Positions 8,401 through 17,559 of a DNA stretch of 64,000 nt are shown here, piece after piece (the stretch's first letter is position 1; the number at the start of each line of letters is the position of its first letter). The DNA lies in NCBI RefSeq assembly GCF_000745265.1, contig NZ_JQNN01000001.1:620001-684000 (forward strand). Reading direction: 5' to 3'. Below the pieces are notes generated by a model, which saw nothing but the letters and a program-made list of their open reading frames with translations, did not search any database and had not been told where the DNA came from. Source of the DNA: Massilia sp. 9096. Its GTDB lineage: Bacteria; Pseudomonadota; Gammaproteobacteria; Burkholderiales; Burkholderiaceae_D. The translations under genes and the position numbers were made by a program.

Positions 8401-10125
8401 ATGAGTAAATTCCTTGCCACACTCGGCATGTCGACATCCGCCGTACTGCTGGCCGCTTGTGGCGGCAGCGACGACAATCCTGCCCCGCCCGTCGCCGCTA
8501 CACCGACTCCGGCCACGACCGCCGCCGCCTACATGCCGACCAAGGGCGAGTCGGCCGCGTACATCGACACCCGGCTGCAGATTACCTTCGACGCACCGCC
8601 GCAGCCGGGCCGTACCGGCACGATCAAGGTCTACAAGGCCGATGGCACCCTGGTCGACACCATCGACGTCAGCAATGCAGTCGTGAACGCCGGTGGCGAA
8701 ACCCAGACGGTGCTGCCGGCCACGAATACCGAGATCGACCAGATCGGCAAGGGCGCCGGCGCCAACCTGACTGCATGGCGTTATGTCTACTACCAGCCGG
8801 TGACGATCAAGGGCAATACGGCCACGATCAAGCTGCACGACGGTGTGCTGGCGTATGGCACCGACTATTACGTGACGATGGATCCGGGCGTGCTGGCCGG
8901 CAATGTCAACGGCCAGGGCTTCAATGCCATCACCGGCGCCAAGACCTGGGCCTTCCATACCAAGGCGGCCCCGAGCTCGAAGACGGCCGTGACGGTCGAC
9001 GACGATGGCGCGGCCGACTTCCGCAGCGTGCAGGGCGCGCTGAACTGGATCATGGCCAACGGCTGCCTTTCTTGCACCAACGCCGCGGACCAGAAGACGA
9101 TCACGATCAAGAACGGCGATTACAACGAGCTGCTGTTCCTGCGTAACGTCAACAACCTGACGATCACCGGCGAAAGCCGCACCGGCGTCGTCGTGCACGC
9201 CGAAAACTACGAGTCCTATAACCCGGGCACCGGCGGCAGCAAGACCTCGGTGCAGACGACGTTGACCGGCGAACCCAGCTCGAAATCGACCACGACCCGC
9301 CGTTCGCTGGGCGGCGGCCGTTCGGTGCTGCTGGTCGAAGGCACGGACATGCTCAAGCTGAGCAATTTCACGCTGAAGAACGATCACGTCAAGCAAACCA
9401 TCTACGCCAACCAGGCCGAGACGATGTATTTCAACAACGCGACGCTCAACGGCAGCCGCTTCGTCGCGACCCAGATGAATTTCATCAGCACCCAGGACAC
9501 GATCCAGACCAAGGGCTGGGCGTGGTATTACCAGTCGTATATCGCCGGTGACGTCGATTTCATCTGGGGTTCGCCATTTGCGGCCATGTTCGAGCAGAGC
9601 GAACTGCACACCGTGTTCGATCCGACCGGCGCCGCTGCAACCGGCACCTATTCGGGCGGTTATCTGTTCCAGGCGCGCGACGCATATGGTTATCCGGGCT
9701 TCGTGGTGCTGAACAGCTCCCTGACCGCGGATGCGAACGTGCCGGCGGGCAGTGCCTATCTCGCCCGTTCGGGTGGTCTGACCGTCGACGCCGGCTATTG
9801 CAATACGCTGTACACGACCGGCAGCTTCGGCAATCCGAATCTCGGCTGCGACAATATCGCCTATATCGGCAACAAGATCGGCCCGCATATCGCCAGCGTC
9901 GGCTGGTTCACGCAGCCGGCCGCGTCGCCGATTCCCGATCCTTCGGTGCCGACGGCAACCAGCGGCTGGCGCGAAAGCGGCAGCATGAATCCGGATGGCA
10001 GCCCGGCGGACGTGAGTGGCCGCACCGCTTACTCCGCCACCAATCTCGATTTGAGCGGCGCCAATACCCGTGCCAAAGTCTTCGCCAGCTGGAATAACGG
10101 CGCGGGCTGGGTGCCGCAGCCGTAA
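8401..10125 (+). CDS. Pectinesterase, lipoprotein
   Basis: A 574-residue pectin methylesterase (CE8), which removes methyl groups from homogalacturonan. The N-terminal signal ends in a lipobox LAAC with Cys20 followed by Gly, so the protein should be lipid-anchored, probably outward facing. Residues about 40-195 form an Ig-like or Big-type spacer. The right-handed beta-helix starts near 200 (DDDGAADFRSVQGALNWI). The two catalytic aspartates are in TQDT (about 366) and GDVDFIWG (about 386). The usual LGRPW arginine motif appears as LARSGG. The start at 8401 was chosen for the lipoprotein signal. Followed by a strong terminator, so it is a single-gene unit next to the dgo operon. Confidence 0.93.
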   Translation: MSKFLATLGMSTSAVLLAACGGSDDNPAPPVAATPTPATTAAAYMPTKGESAAYIDTRLQITFDAPPQPGRTGTIKVYKADGTLVDTIDVSNAVVNAGGETQTVLPATNTEIDQIGKGAGANLTAWRYVYYQPVTIKGNTATIKLHDGVLAYGTDYYVTMDPGVLAGNVNGQGFNAITGAKTWAFHTKAAPSSKTAVTVDDDGAADFRSVQGALNWIMANGCLSCTNAADQKTITIKNGDYNELLFLRNVNNLTITGESRTGVVVHAENYESYNPGTGGSKTSVQTTLTGEPSSKSTTTRRSLGGGRSVLLVEGTDMLKLSNFTLKNDHVKQTIYANQAETMYFNNATLNGSRFVATQMNFISTQDTIQTKGWAWYYQSYIAGDVDFIWGSPFAAMFEQSELHTVFDPTGAAATGTYSGGYLFQARDAYGYPGFVVLNSSLTADANVPAGSAYLARSGGLTVDAGYCNTLYTTGSFGNPNLGCDNIAYIGNKIGPHIASVGWFTQPAASPIPDPSVPTATSGWRESGSMNPDGSPADVSGRTAYSATNLDLSGANTRAKVFASWNNGAGWVPQP

Positions 10126-10157
10126 TCGAAAGCACCGATCCGCTACGATCCCGCAGA

Positions 10158-10187
10158 AACGCCTGGCTCGCCCAGGCGTTTTTTTTA
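10158..10187 (+). terminator. Rho-independent terminator after pectinesterase
   Basis: AACGCCTGG and CCAGGCGTT pair across a short loop and are followed by a run of T residues (to 10187), 33 nt after the stop codon. Confidence 0.9.
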
Positions 10188-10372
10188 TCATGAAGTCGGC
10201 AAGCGGATTCACCAGGCGCCAGGGCGCGCGCCGAGCGCAATCGCACATTTTTTATCGGAAAGTGGCCTATAGCCTGCCGAATTTGTGACAAGAACGTTCC
10301 TTGACCGGCGGAATAACATCGCCGACGATGGCTGCGCTGCTCATCCACATTAAAAATGATAACGGAGACTCG

Positions 10373-11914
10373 ATGAACCGATCTTTTCCTTCGCTGGCAA
10401 GCGCGGCCCTCGCAATGCTGGCCGTATCGGCCGGCGCATTCGCCCAGCCAGTCGGCCAATTCAGCGCCCACCAGGATATCGGCGCGGTCAAGCGCGCCGG
10501 CGCATTCGCTTACGACGACCAATCGCAGCAATACCGCATGAGCGCGTCCGGCAAGAATATCTGGTTCGCCGACGACCAGCTGCATTACGCCTATAACCAG
10601 ATGCAGGGCGATTTCATCGTGCGCGCGCAAGTGGCTTTCGAAGGCAAGGGCGCCGATCCGCACCGCAAGGTGGGCTGGGACGTGCGCTCGGGACTCGATA
10701 ACGGCGCCAGCCACGTATTTGCCGTCGTCCACGGTGATGGACTGACGTCGCTGCAATTCCGCGAAAAATCCGGTGCCGACATGGACGAATACCGGATGGG
10801 CATCACGGCGCCGGACGTGATCCAGCTGGAGCGCCGCGGCGACGTATTCATCATGAGCGCGGCGCGTTTCGGCGAGCCGTTCCAGGTCACCAGCGTGTCG
10901 CACGTGAAATTGGGCGACAAAGTCTATGTCGGCCTGGGCGTCAGTGCGCACAATGCCGATGCCTACGAGACCGTCAGGATTTCGAACGTGCGCGTGGTGG
11001 TGCCGGCGGCAAAGAATTTCGTGCCCTACAAGGATTACATCGGCAGCGATATCGAAATCATGGACATGGCCACGCACAACAGCCGCGTCGTGCTGCGCTC
11101 GCCGGAATCCTTGCAGGCGCCCAACTGGACCCGCGACGGCAAGGCGCTGATCTACAATTCGAATGGCTTGATGCACCGCTTCGATATCGCCAGCGGCAAG
11201 ACGGCGCCGATCAAGACCGGCATCGCCACCAACAACAATAACGACCACGTGCTGTCGTGGAACGGCAAGCTGCTCGGATTGAGCAGCCACGTCAAGCGCC
11301 CCGACGGCAGCAATTATTCGACCATCTACACGGTGCCGATCGGGGGCAGCGACAAGGCCACGCTCATCACCGATACCGACCAGGGCCATTCCTACCTGCA
11401 CGGCTTTTCGCCCGACGACCGCACGATGATCTTCACCGGCCAGCGTAACGCGGCGATGCGCGCCAACAGCCCGAAAGTGCTGAACCTGTACACGATCGAC
11501 GTGGCGAGCAAAAAGGAAACCCAGCTCACGACCACGCCGGCGCTGGACGACGGCGCCGAATACAGCCCCGATGGCAAGCAGATCTATTTCAATTCGAACC
11601 GGACCGGCTTGATGCAGTTGTGGCGCATGGCCCCGGACGGCAAGAGCCAGGTGCAGCTGACCTTCGACAAGTTCAACAACTGGTTCCCGCACGTGTCGCC
11701 GGACGGGAAAAAGATCGTCTTCATTTCCTTCATGGACGACGTCGATCCTTACGAGCATCCTTTCTATCGCCAGGTGTATCTGCGCGAAATGCCGATCGAA
11801 GGCGGAACCCCGAAGGTGATCGCTTACCTGTATGGCGGGCAGGGCAGTTTCAACGTGCCGAGCTGGTCGCCGGATGGGTCGCACATCGCGTTCGTGAGCA
11901 ATACGAAGCAGTAA
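10373..11914 (+). CDS. Secreted PD40/TolB-like beta-propeller protein
   Basis: A 513-residue exported protein. A signal peptide (about 1-24, ending AGAFAQ) is followed by a concanavalin-like or DUF1349-type module (about 30-200). A WD40-like PD40 propeller follows, with repeated xxSPDGKxIxFxSxR units: EYSPDGKQIYFNSNR, HVSPDGKKIVFISF and SWSPDGSHIAFVSN. Such proteins are often annotated TolB-like but have no Tol partner here. Function is unknown; its place next to pectinesterase suggests a link to polysaccharide degradation, which is inference. The ATG at 10373 has ACGGAG upstream. It converges on the acyltransferase gene with a 22-nt gap. Confidence 0.85.
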   Translation: MNRSFPSLASAALAMLAVSAGAFAQPVGQFSAHQDIGAVKRAGAFAYDDQSQQYRMSASGKNIWFADDQLHYAYNQMQGDFIVRAQVAFEGKGADPHRKVGWDVRSGLDNGASHVFAVVHGDGLTSLQFREKSGADMDEYRMGITAPDVIQLERRGDVFIMSAARFGEPFQVTSVSHVKLGDKVYVGLGVSAHNADAYETVRISNVRVVVPAAKNFVPYKDYIGSDIEIMDMATHNSRVVLRSPESLQAPNWTRDGKALIYNSNGLMHRFDIASGKTAPIKTGIATNNNNDHVLSWNGKLLGLSSHVKRPDGSNYSTIYTVPIGGSDKATLITDTDQGHSYLHGFSPDDRTMIFTGQRNAAMRANSPKVLNLYTIDVASKKETQLTTTPALDDGAEYSPDGKQIYFNSNRTGLMQLWRMAPDGKSQVQLTFDKFNNWFPHVSPDGKKIVFISFMDDVDPYEHPFYRQVYLREMPIEGGTPKVIAYLYGGQGSFNVPSWSPDGSHIAFVSNTKQ

Positions 11915-11936
11915 GCGAAACAGCAGGCCGGATGGT

Positions 11937-13001
11937 TCAGGCCGGGCCTTGCGATGCGAAGCCCGGTTTGGACAGCGTCGCTGGCTTGGCGGCGCCGCGC
12001 CGGATCAGCGGCAGCTCGAAATACACATACGAATAATGCGCGAGCACGATCGCCGCCACCACGAATCCCCAGGCCGGCACCGGCGACGCGAAACCGTAAT
12101 TCGACGTCGCCAGCTGCTGCCACAAATAAATGCCGTATGAAATCTGGCCGAGATGGGCCAGGTGCCGATTGCAAAACAGCGCGCCGATGCGCGGACGATG
12201 CGTCGGCGTGCCGAATACGGCGATGCAGATCAGGATCGGCAAGCCGAGGGGAAACACGATTTCGCTGACGATCGATGGCACAGCCATGGATGCGCTGGTC
12301 AACAGCAACAGCAAGGCGGCGCCCCAGATCGGCCAAGGGAGCTTGCAAAACAGCGGATGCAATCGCTCCCAATACAGCGCGCAGGCGCAGCCCGAAAGCA
12401 TGCACAGGACGTAGCTGAAGCAGTTGTTGATCATCCGGTTGCCGGTGAAGTGCGTGATCGCGCAGCCGATGGCGAGCGCCAGGCACAGCACGCCGATGCG
12501 GCGCCGATGGACGGCCAGGAGCGAGACCGAAAACAGAATGGGAAACACCAGGTAAAACTGTTCTTCGTACGCCAGGCTCCAGGTGTGGCCCAGGGGCCAG
12601 GTGCAGTTTCCGACCGAATCGACGTTGCACAGGAATGCGGCGGATTGGAAAAACGGCGCCAGCGGCAGGTCGAATACGCCGGCTGCATTGAGCACGGCGA
12701 CGACGCCGATATACAGCAACAGCGGCGGCAGGATGCGGAAAATGCGGCGGCGGTAGAAAGCGCGCATGTCCAGGCGCCCGCTGCTTTCCCATTCGCGCAC
12801 CATGCCGCGGCAAATGACAAACCCGCTGATGCAAAAGAAGATTTTGACGCCGACCAGCCCGAGTATTTCGAGCCGCCAGACGAGACCGTCCGCCACGGTG
12901 GCGTACCAGGGGTGGCTGTATGCAATCAGATGAGAACCGAGTACAAGGCCGATCGCGATGAATCGCCACACGTCGACCTGATGCAACCTTGCGGTGTTCA
13001 T
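11937..13001 (-). CDS. Acyltransferase 3 family membrane protein
   Basis: A 354-residue polytopic inner-membrane protein of the OatA/NodX/WecH superfamily. These proteins transfer acetyl or other acyl groups to surface sugars. Seen: an N-terminal VDVWRFIAIGLVLGSH motif with the conserved Arg and His, KIFFCISGFVICRG, an RRRIFRILPPLLLY segment, and roughly ten hydrophobic segments. The acceptor is unknown; no polysaccharide gene cluster adjoins it. GC is lower than in neighbouring housekeeping genes, as for the two genes to its left, which could reflect transfer. Confidence 0.88.
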   Translation of the reverse strand: MNTARLHQVDVWRFIAIGLVLGSHLIAYSHPWYATVADGLVWRLEILGLVGVKIFFCISGFVICRGMVREWESSGRLDMRAFYRRRIFRILPPLLLYIGVVAVLNAAGVFDLPLAPFFQSAAFLCNVDSVGNCTWPLGHTWSLAYEEQFYLVFPILFSVSLLAVHRRRIGVLCLALAIGCAITHFTGNRMINNCFSYVLCMLSGCACALYWERLHPLFCKLPWPIWGAALLLLLTSASMAVPSIVSEIVFPLGLPILICIAVFGTPTHRPRIGALFCNRHLAHLGQISYGIYLWQQLATSNYGFASPVPAWGFVVAAIVLAHYSYVYFELPLIRRGAAKPATLSKPGFASQGPA

Positions 13002-13143
13002 GTCTGGACATTTTTTCGGGACGAGAATCGCAGACTACCTCGTCAAAAAATATTTATCCAGGTATTTACAATTGAAACCACAGGTTTATTTGTTGTGCGG
13101 AGCAGCAGTTACCGTAAGTAAATGATGTTTGCGTGTCGGCGCA

Positions 13144-14646
13144 TCAGGCCGAGCCGCGCGCGAGCGCAGGCATCCTGTCGAACCATGGCTGCGCCGCCTC
13201 CAGCTGCGCCGCCAGCTGCAGCAGCCGGTCCTCGCTGCCGAACGGCCCGACGAACTGCACGCCCAGCGGCAGGCCGTCCGCGGTCCAGTGCAGCGGCACG
13301 CTCATCGATGGCGTGCCGGTCAGGTTCGACAGCTGGGTGAAGGGCACGTGGCGCAGGTTGTCCAGTGCTATGCGCTCGACCACCTTGTCGAGCAGGCCCA
13401 GGCGCGCCAGCCCGCCCAGCAGACCGCTCGCGTCCAGCAAGCCCATCAGCGCTTTTTCGGCCCGTGACGGATCGCCTTCGCCATGCCGGATCGGCGGCCC
13501 GGCCAGCGTCGGCGTCAGCAGCAGGTCGTACTGCGCGTGGAAGGCGCCGAGCGCGCGCGTGAACTCGTTCCAGCGGTTCAGCTGCGCGGTGAGCGTGGTG
13601 GCCGAGGTGGCGCCGCCGAGCGTGACCAGCACGCGGTTCATCAGTTCGATCTCGCTGCGCTTCGCACCCAGCGCCCGCGCGCGCGCGACCGAGGCCGGGA
13701 TCTGGCCGAAGTACATGTGCAGGTAGCTCTGCGCCAGCGCGGTACCGTCGATGCGCGGCGCGGCCGGTTCGACCTCGTGTCCCAGGCGCTCCAGCAGCTT
13801 GACGGTCCGTTCGACCGCCAGCACGGCTTCCGGATGGACCCCGGTGCCGATCGGCGAAGCGGTGCTGTAGCCGATGCGCAGGCGCCCCGGATCGCGCCGC
13901 ATCGCCTCGACGTAAGGCTCCAGAGGCGGCGCGATCGCGAACGGGTCGCCCGCTTCGAAGCCTTGCAGGATGTCCAGCCCGAGGGCCGAGTCGCGCACGC
14001 TGCGCGAGAGCACGCCCTCGCTGGAGGCGCCGAACCAGACCTCGCCGATGCCGGGCCCCGACGACACGCGCCCACGCGAGGGCCGCAGCGCGAACAGGCC
14101 GCAGCAGGCGGCCGGGATGCGCAGCGAACCGCCGCCATCGTTACCGGCCGCCATCGGCACGATGCCGGCGGCCACCGCCGCCGCCGCGCCGCCGCTCGAG
14201 CCGCCCGGCGTGCGCGCCAGGTCCCACGGGTTGTTGGCGCGGCCGAACAGTTCGGGATCGGTGACGGCGCGGGTCGCGAACTCGGGCAGGTTGGTCTTGC
14301 CGAACACGACCAGGCCGGCGTCGAGGTAGCGCCGCGTCACGTGCGCGTGCACCGGCGCCACCACGCGCGCCATCGAGCGGCTGCCGTAGCTGGTCGGCAC
14401 GCCGGCGTAATCCTGGACGCCATCCTTGAGCAGGAAAGGCACGCCGGCCAGCGGCCCGGTCAGCGGCTTGGCGAGCTGGGCGCGCGCCTGCGTCTCCATC
14501 AGCCGGACCACGGCGTTGATGCTGCCGTTCACGCGCGCGTGTTGGGCCAGGGCCAGGTCGAGCAGCTCGCCGGGGCCGACCGCGCCCTCGGCCACGTGCC
14601 CGGCGAGGGCAGTGGCGTCGCAGGCGAGGTAGTCGTCGATGTCCAT
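13144..14646 (-). CDS. Amidase signature family hydrolase
   Basis: A 500-residue amidase (AS family, Ser-cisSer-Lys triad). The catalytic Lys lies in FLLKDGV; the glycine/serine-rich signature TPGGSSGGAAAAVAAG supplies the cis-Ser and nucleophile region; NDGGGSLRIPAACCG follows. The closest style is that of 6-aminohexanoate-cyclic-dimer hydrolase or GatA-like secondary amidases. The substrate cannot be told, and it is not the GatCAB subunit because no gatB or gatC adjoins. The start was set at 14646 (MDIDDYLAC); the frame is open further but overlaps the divergent gene. It is divergent from the helix-turn-helix gene at 14741, a likely regulator. Confidence 0.9.
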   Translation of the reverse strand: MDIDDYLACDATALAGHVAEGAVGPGELLDLALAQHARVNGSINAVVRLMETQARAQLAKPLTGPLAGVPFLLKDGVQDYAGVPTSYGSRSMARVVAPVHAHVTRRYLDAGLVVFGKTNLPEFATRAVTDPELFGRANNPWDLARTPGGSSGGAAAAVAAGIVPMAAGNDGGGSLRIPAACCGLFALRPSRGRVSSGPGIGEVWFGASSEGVLSRSVRDSALGLDILQGFEAGDPFAIAPPLEPYVEAMRRDPGRLRIGYSTASPIGTGVHPEAVLAVERTVKLLERLGHEVEPAAPRIDGTALAQSYLHMYFGQIPASVARARALGAKRSEIELMNRVLVTLGGATSATTLTAQLNRWNEFTRALGAFHAQYDLLLTPTLAGPPIRHGEGDPSRAEKALMGLLDASGLLGGLARLGLLDKVVERIALDNLRHVPFTQLSNLTGTPSMSVPLHWTADGLPLGVQFVGPFGSEDRLLQLAAQLEAAQPWFDRMPALARGSA

Positions 14647-14740
14647 GGGTGGTTCACGCGTCGTGGTGTTGCAAAAGGGTAAAACCATCTTGTCATGGAA
14701 GCCCTGTTGCCGCAAGCTCGAGCATGCTAGCATCGTGACC

Positions 14741-15472
14741 ATGTCCGAAGTCGACCAATTGCTCACCACCGTCAAGCGCCAGCTGAAATTGCAGGGCAAG
14801 ACCTACCGCGACGTCGCCGCCGCGCTCGGCCTGTCGGAGGCCAGCGTCAAGCGCCTGCTGACCTCGAGCACGCTGGGCATCGACCGCATGGTCGAGATCG
14901 CGCGGCTGCTCGGCTTCACGCTGGCCGAGCTGGCCCAGGAAGCGGCGCTCGGCGCGGTCCGGCTGCGTACGCTGACGGTCGCCCAGGAGCGCGAGCTGGT
15001 GTCCGACACGCAGCTGCTGCTGGTCGCGGTGTGCGCGCTGAACCACTGGACCCTGGCCGACATGCTGGCCGTGTACCGCCTGAGCGAAGCCGAGTGCGTG
15101 CACAAGCTGTTGCTGCTGGACCGCCGGCAGCTGATCCATCTGCTGCCCGGCAACCGCATCCGCCTCAACGTCGCGCGCGACTTCGACTGGCTGCCGGACG
15201 GGCCGATCCGCGAATACTTCCGCACCGAAGGCCTCGACGATTTTCTCGGCAGCCGCTTCGAGGACGCCGGCCAGTCGCTGGCGTTCGCACACGGCATGCT
15301 GACCGAGAGCGCGCTGGCGACCTTGCAGGAAGAGCTGCGCCGCCTGCGCGCGCGCTTCGCCGAACTGCACGAGGAAAGCCTGGCCTCACCCTTGCCCAAG
15401 CGGCGCGGCAGCGGTCTGTTGCTGGCCTTGCGCGAGTGGGAACCGGCCGCATTCACGGCGCTGCGCCGCTGA
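14741..15472 (+). CDS. Helix-turn-helix transcriptional regulator
   Basis: A 243-residue protein with an N-terminal XRE-like helix-turn-helix (about 8-62: GKTYRDVAAALGLSEASVKRLL). A second region (about 75-145) has winged-helix character (LADMLAVYRLSEAECVHKLLLLDRRQLIHLLPGNRIRLN). The C-terminal ~90 residues are helical. Homologues known to me are annotated only as HTH regulators. The start ATG at 14741 (MSEVDQLL) was chosen over upstream frame extension because the extension runs through the divergent promoter gap. Divergent from the amidase gene, 94 bp apart, so control of that gene is plausible but unproven. Confidence 0.8.
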   Translation: MSEVDQLLTTVKRQLKLQGKTYRDVAAALGLSEASVKRLLTSSTLGIDRMVEIARLLGFTLAELAQEAALGAVRLRTLTVAQERELVSDTQLLLVAVCALNHWTLADMLAVYRLSEAECVHKLLLLDRRQLIHLLPGNRIRLNVARDFDWLPDGPIREYFRTEGLDDFLGSRFEDAGQSLAFAHGMLTESALATLQEELRRLRARFAELHEESLASPLPKRRGSGLLLALREWEPAAFTALRR

Positions 15473-15831
15473 GTGTTCCTGCCGGGTTTGCTGATTGACC
15501 GGGTGCAGACCTGTTGCATCGACGCCGCGCTTGTCTAAATGGCGCGTCGTCAAGCGCAAATACATACATGCAAAAACCCAGTGCGGATGTAGTCATACTA
15601 CGGCTTATTGACTCGCAACTTACCAGCGCTACGTAGCTTAGCTACAAATGGCCTGATTTCGATTATAAATTGAAAACATAAGCTCCCTTTCCGATTGCCT
15701 GCAAGCATGTTTACGCGACGTAAGAATCCGCCCACAAAATAACAGGATGAATTCACCCTTGGTTTGTGCGATATTGGACAGATCAGTCAGCGAAACTAGC
15801 GGATAACGTAAGGCGTAGAGAGGGTTACGCC
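15473..15831. other. 359-bp AT-richer gap before the porin gene
   Basis: No gene seen. The stretch is AT-rich compared with its surroundings and contains short palindromes such as GCTACGTAGC near 15630. Some AT-rich hexamers could be promoter parts, but none makes a convincing -35/-10 pair. An AGAGGG element shortly before 15832 can serve as ribosome binding site of the porin. Confidence 0.5.
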
Positions 15832-16893
15832 ATGAAAAAGGCAATCGTTGCGTGTGTCGTGCTGGGAAGCTGCTCGACATTCGCCTGTGCGCAAGAACAA
15901 AAAGTTTCCACCCGTGCCGGTATCGACAGCGTGTCGACGCCCGGCGCCGATGCGGCTGCGTCGGGCGCCGCCGCGAAGGTCGACACCCGTGCGCTCGTCG
16001 GCGACGAGCCGGCGGGCAGCCACGACATCGCGGTGTTCACTGGCCACCCGGTCTTCGGCGACGGCTTCGACGTGCGCCAGGCGCCGCGCCGGACCTATGG
16101 CCGCATGGACCCGATCGGCCCTGGCCCGGGTTCGGACGGCTTCACGCTCGGACGCCAGATGAATTTCGAGTACCTGACGCGCGCCGACGTCGGCGATCCG
16201 TTCCATGCCGGGACGGCCGGCCGCGCCAGCAACCTGGTGTATCCGAGCGGTAAGCGGATCGACAGCGGGATCGGGTACTTCAGCAGCGCCAACGAGCGCG
16301 TGTCGAGCAATTCGTCATTCACCTACGACACGCTGGGCGGCGATCCGGTCGGCGACCGCGCATGGGGCTTGACGGTCGGCTACGACTACGGCGCACTGTC
16401 GCTGCGCGCGGCGCACCAGAACCGGCACGTGGCCGAGGTCCACCTGTACGACCTGGCCGGCAACACGATGGCGGCCAAGAACTCGATCGTCGCGGCCAAC
16501 CTGCGCACGCGCTGGGGCACTGCCTATGCGGCGTACTCGGCCAACCGCGGCTGGGGCAGCTCGCCGCTGTACAACCCGGACAACCCCTATGCGGCCGGCG
16601 TGGCCAGCACGTCCTCGACCGACAGCCGCGATACGCTGGCCGGGGTGGCGGTCCCGATGAGCAGCGCCACGACCTTCCTGGCCTCCTTCATCCATCGCAA
16701 CGACCGCGACCTGGCCAACCGCGACGCCAACATGATCGCGTTCGGCGCGAGCTACGTCCTGTCGCGCAAGACCGACTTCTACGCGGCGTTTTCGCACACG
16801 GTCAACACCAACGGTTCGGGCATCCTGGTCGACGGCGCCGCGCGGCCGACCGGCAGCTCCGCCGTCAACATCGGCATGCGCCACGCCTTTTAA
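15832..16893 (+). CDS. Gram-negative porin, short variant
   Basis: A 353-residue outer-membrane protein of the betaproteobacterial trimeric porin family. It has a signal peptide (cleavage after FACA, about residue 20) and a C-terminal phenylalanine (GMRHAF) as needed for BAM insertion. Residues about 95-353 follow the family: DGFTLGRQMNFEY, GIGYFSSANERVSSNSSF, and alternating barrel strands. The first ~80 mature residues do not resemble the usual first barrel strands and are Ala/Gly/Asp-rich (VSTPGADAAASGAAAKVD). The part normally preceding TLGRQ seems replaced or shortened. The substrate is unknown. Confidence 0.85.
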   Translation: MKKAIVACVVLGSCSTFACAQEQKVSTRAGIDSVSTPGADAAASGAAAKVDTRALVGDEPAGSHDIAVFTGHPVFGDGFDVRQAPRRTYGRMDPIGPGPGSDGFTLGRQMNFEYLTRADVGDPFHAGTAGRASNLVYPSGKRIDSGIGYFSSANERVSSNSSFTYDTLGGDPVGDRAWGLTVGYDYGALSLRAAHQNRHVAEVHLYDLAGNTMAAKNSIVAANLRTRWGTAYAAYSANRGWGSSPLYNPDNPYAAGVASTSSTDSRDTLAGVAVPMSSATTFLASFIHRNDRDLANRDANMIAFGASYVLSRKTDFYAAFSHTVNTNGSGILVDGAARPTGSSAVNIGMRHAF

Positions 16894-16963
16894 GCTTGCG
16901 ACAGTGTTTTGGAAAATTAGGTAGTCTTAACACTATGTTCACAGAATTGGATTGGGAGGCAAT

Positions 16964-17401
16964 ATGACTGGAGCGAGCACACTTGATCCGGATAACTTTC
17001 CGGGAGCACCAGACCGCAGTCTGGGCAAAGGCCACGGTGTCGATTCGCTCGGCCCGAGCGACGTGACCGACAGCGGCAGCGACATGGTCGGCGGGCCGGG
17101 CTTTGCGGCCAACCTCGACGACGACCAGAAACTCGACCTGGACACGGGCACCAACGAAGACCCGGAGGCCAGCTACGCGCACGACAGCGCTGGCGCCGAC
17201 ATGGGCGACGCCGACATGGAAAGCGACAGCGATTTCGGCGGCACCGGCGAACGCGCCGCGGCCGGTCGCGACGTCGTCGGCAAGGATGGACAGGACATCG
17301 ATACCGACCACATCGAATCGATTCCGGACCTGCCCCTGACCGACGAAGACGTCGATTTCCTCGGCAGCGAACCGCCACGCGGACCGGCGCCGGGCAAGTA
17401 A
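16964..17401 (+). CDS. Small acidic protein of unknown function
   Basis: A 145-residue, very acidic protein, rich in Asp, Gly and Ser (LDTGTNEDPEAS, DMGDADMESDSDFGG) with no signal peptide or membrane segment. It is probably intrinsically disordered. The ATG at 16964 is preceded by GGGAGG (16954-16959, 4-nt spacer). A strong terminator lies 44 nt after the stop, so it is a stand-alone transcription unit or the end of one begun upstream. I do not recognise a function; the composition resembles small stress- or desiccation-associated acidic proteins, but that is only a resemblance. Confidence 0.7.
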   Translation: MTGASTLDPDNFPGAPDRSLGKGHGVDSLGPSDVTDSGSDMVGGPGFAANLDDDQKLDLDTGTNEDPEASYAHDSAGADMGDADMESDSDFGGTGERAAAGRDVVGKDGQDIDTDHIESIPDLPLTDEDVDFLGSEPPRGPAPGK

Positions 17402-17445
17402 GCGACATCGAGCGGGCTGCCTCGGGCAGCTCGGGCGCCCGCACG

Positions 17446-17480
17446 AAAAAGGCCGGACAGTTCCCTGTCCGGCCTTTTTT
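17446..17480 (+). terminator. Strong rho-independent terminator (works in both directions)
   Basis: AAGGCCGGACAG and CTGTCCGGCCTT pair perfectly around TTCC, with A-runs on the left and T-runs on the right. It can therefore end both the acidic-protein gene and the reverse-strand SDR operon (last stop at 17560). Confidence 0.92.
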
Positions 17481-17559
17481 AATGCGGCATCGTCACGGGC
17501 GCGCGCGCGCCCGCGTGCGCTTCGGCGCCTACGCGCACGCGGGCGTCACGTGCGGAGAC

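Noticed and set aside
14647..14799. Longer N-terminus for the amidase
   Set aside because: It would overlap the divergent regulator gene, and amidases begin near the chosen MDIDDY start.
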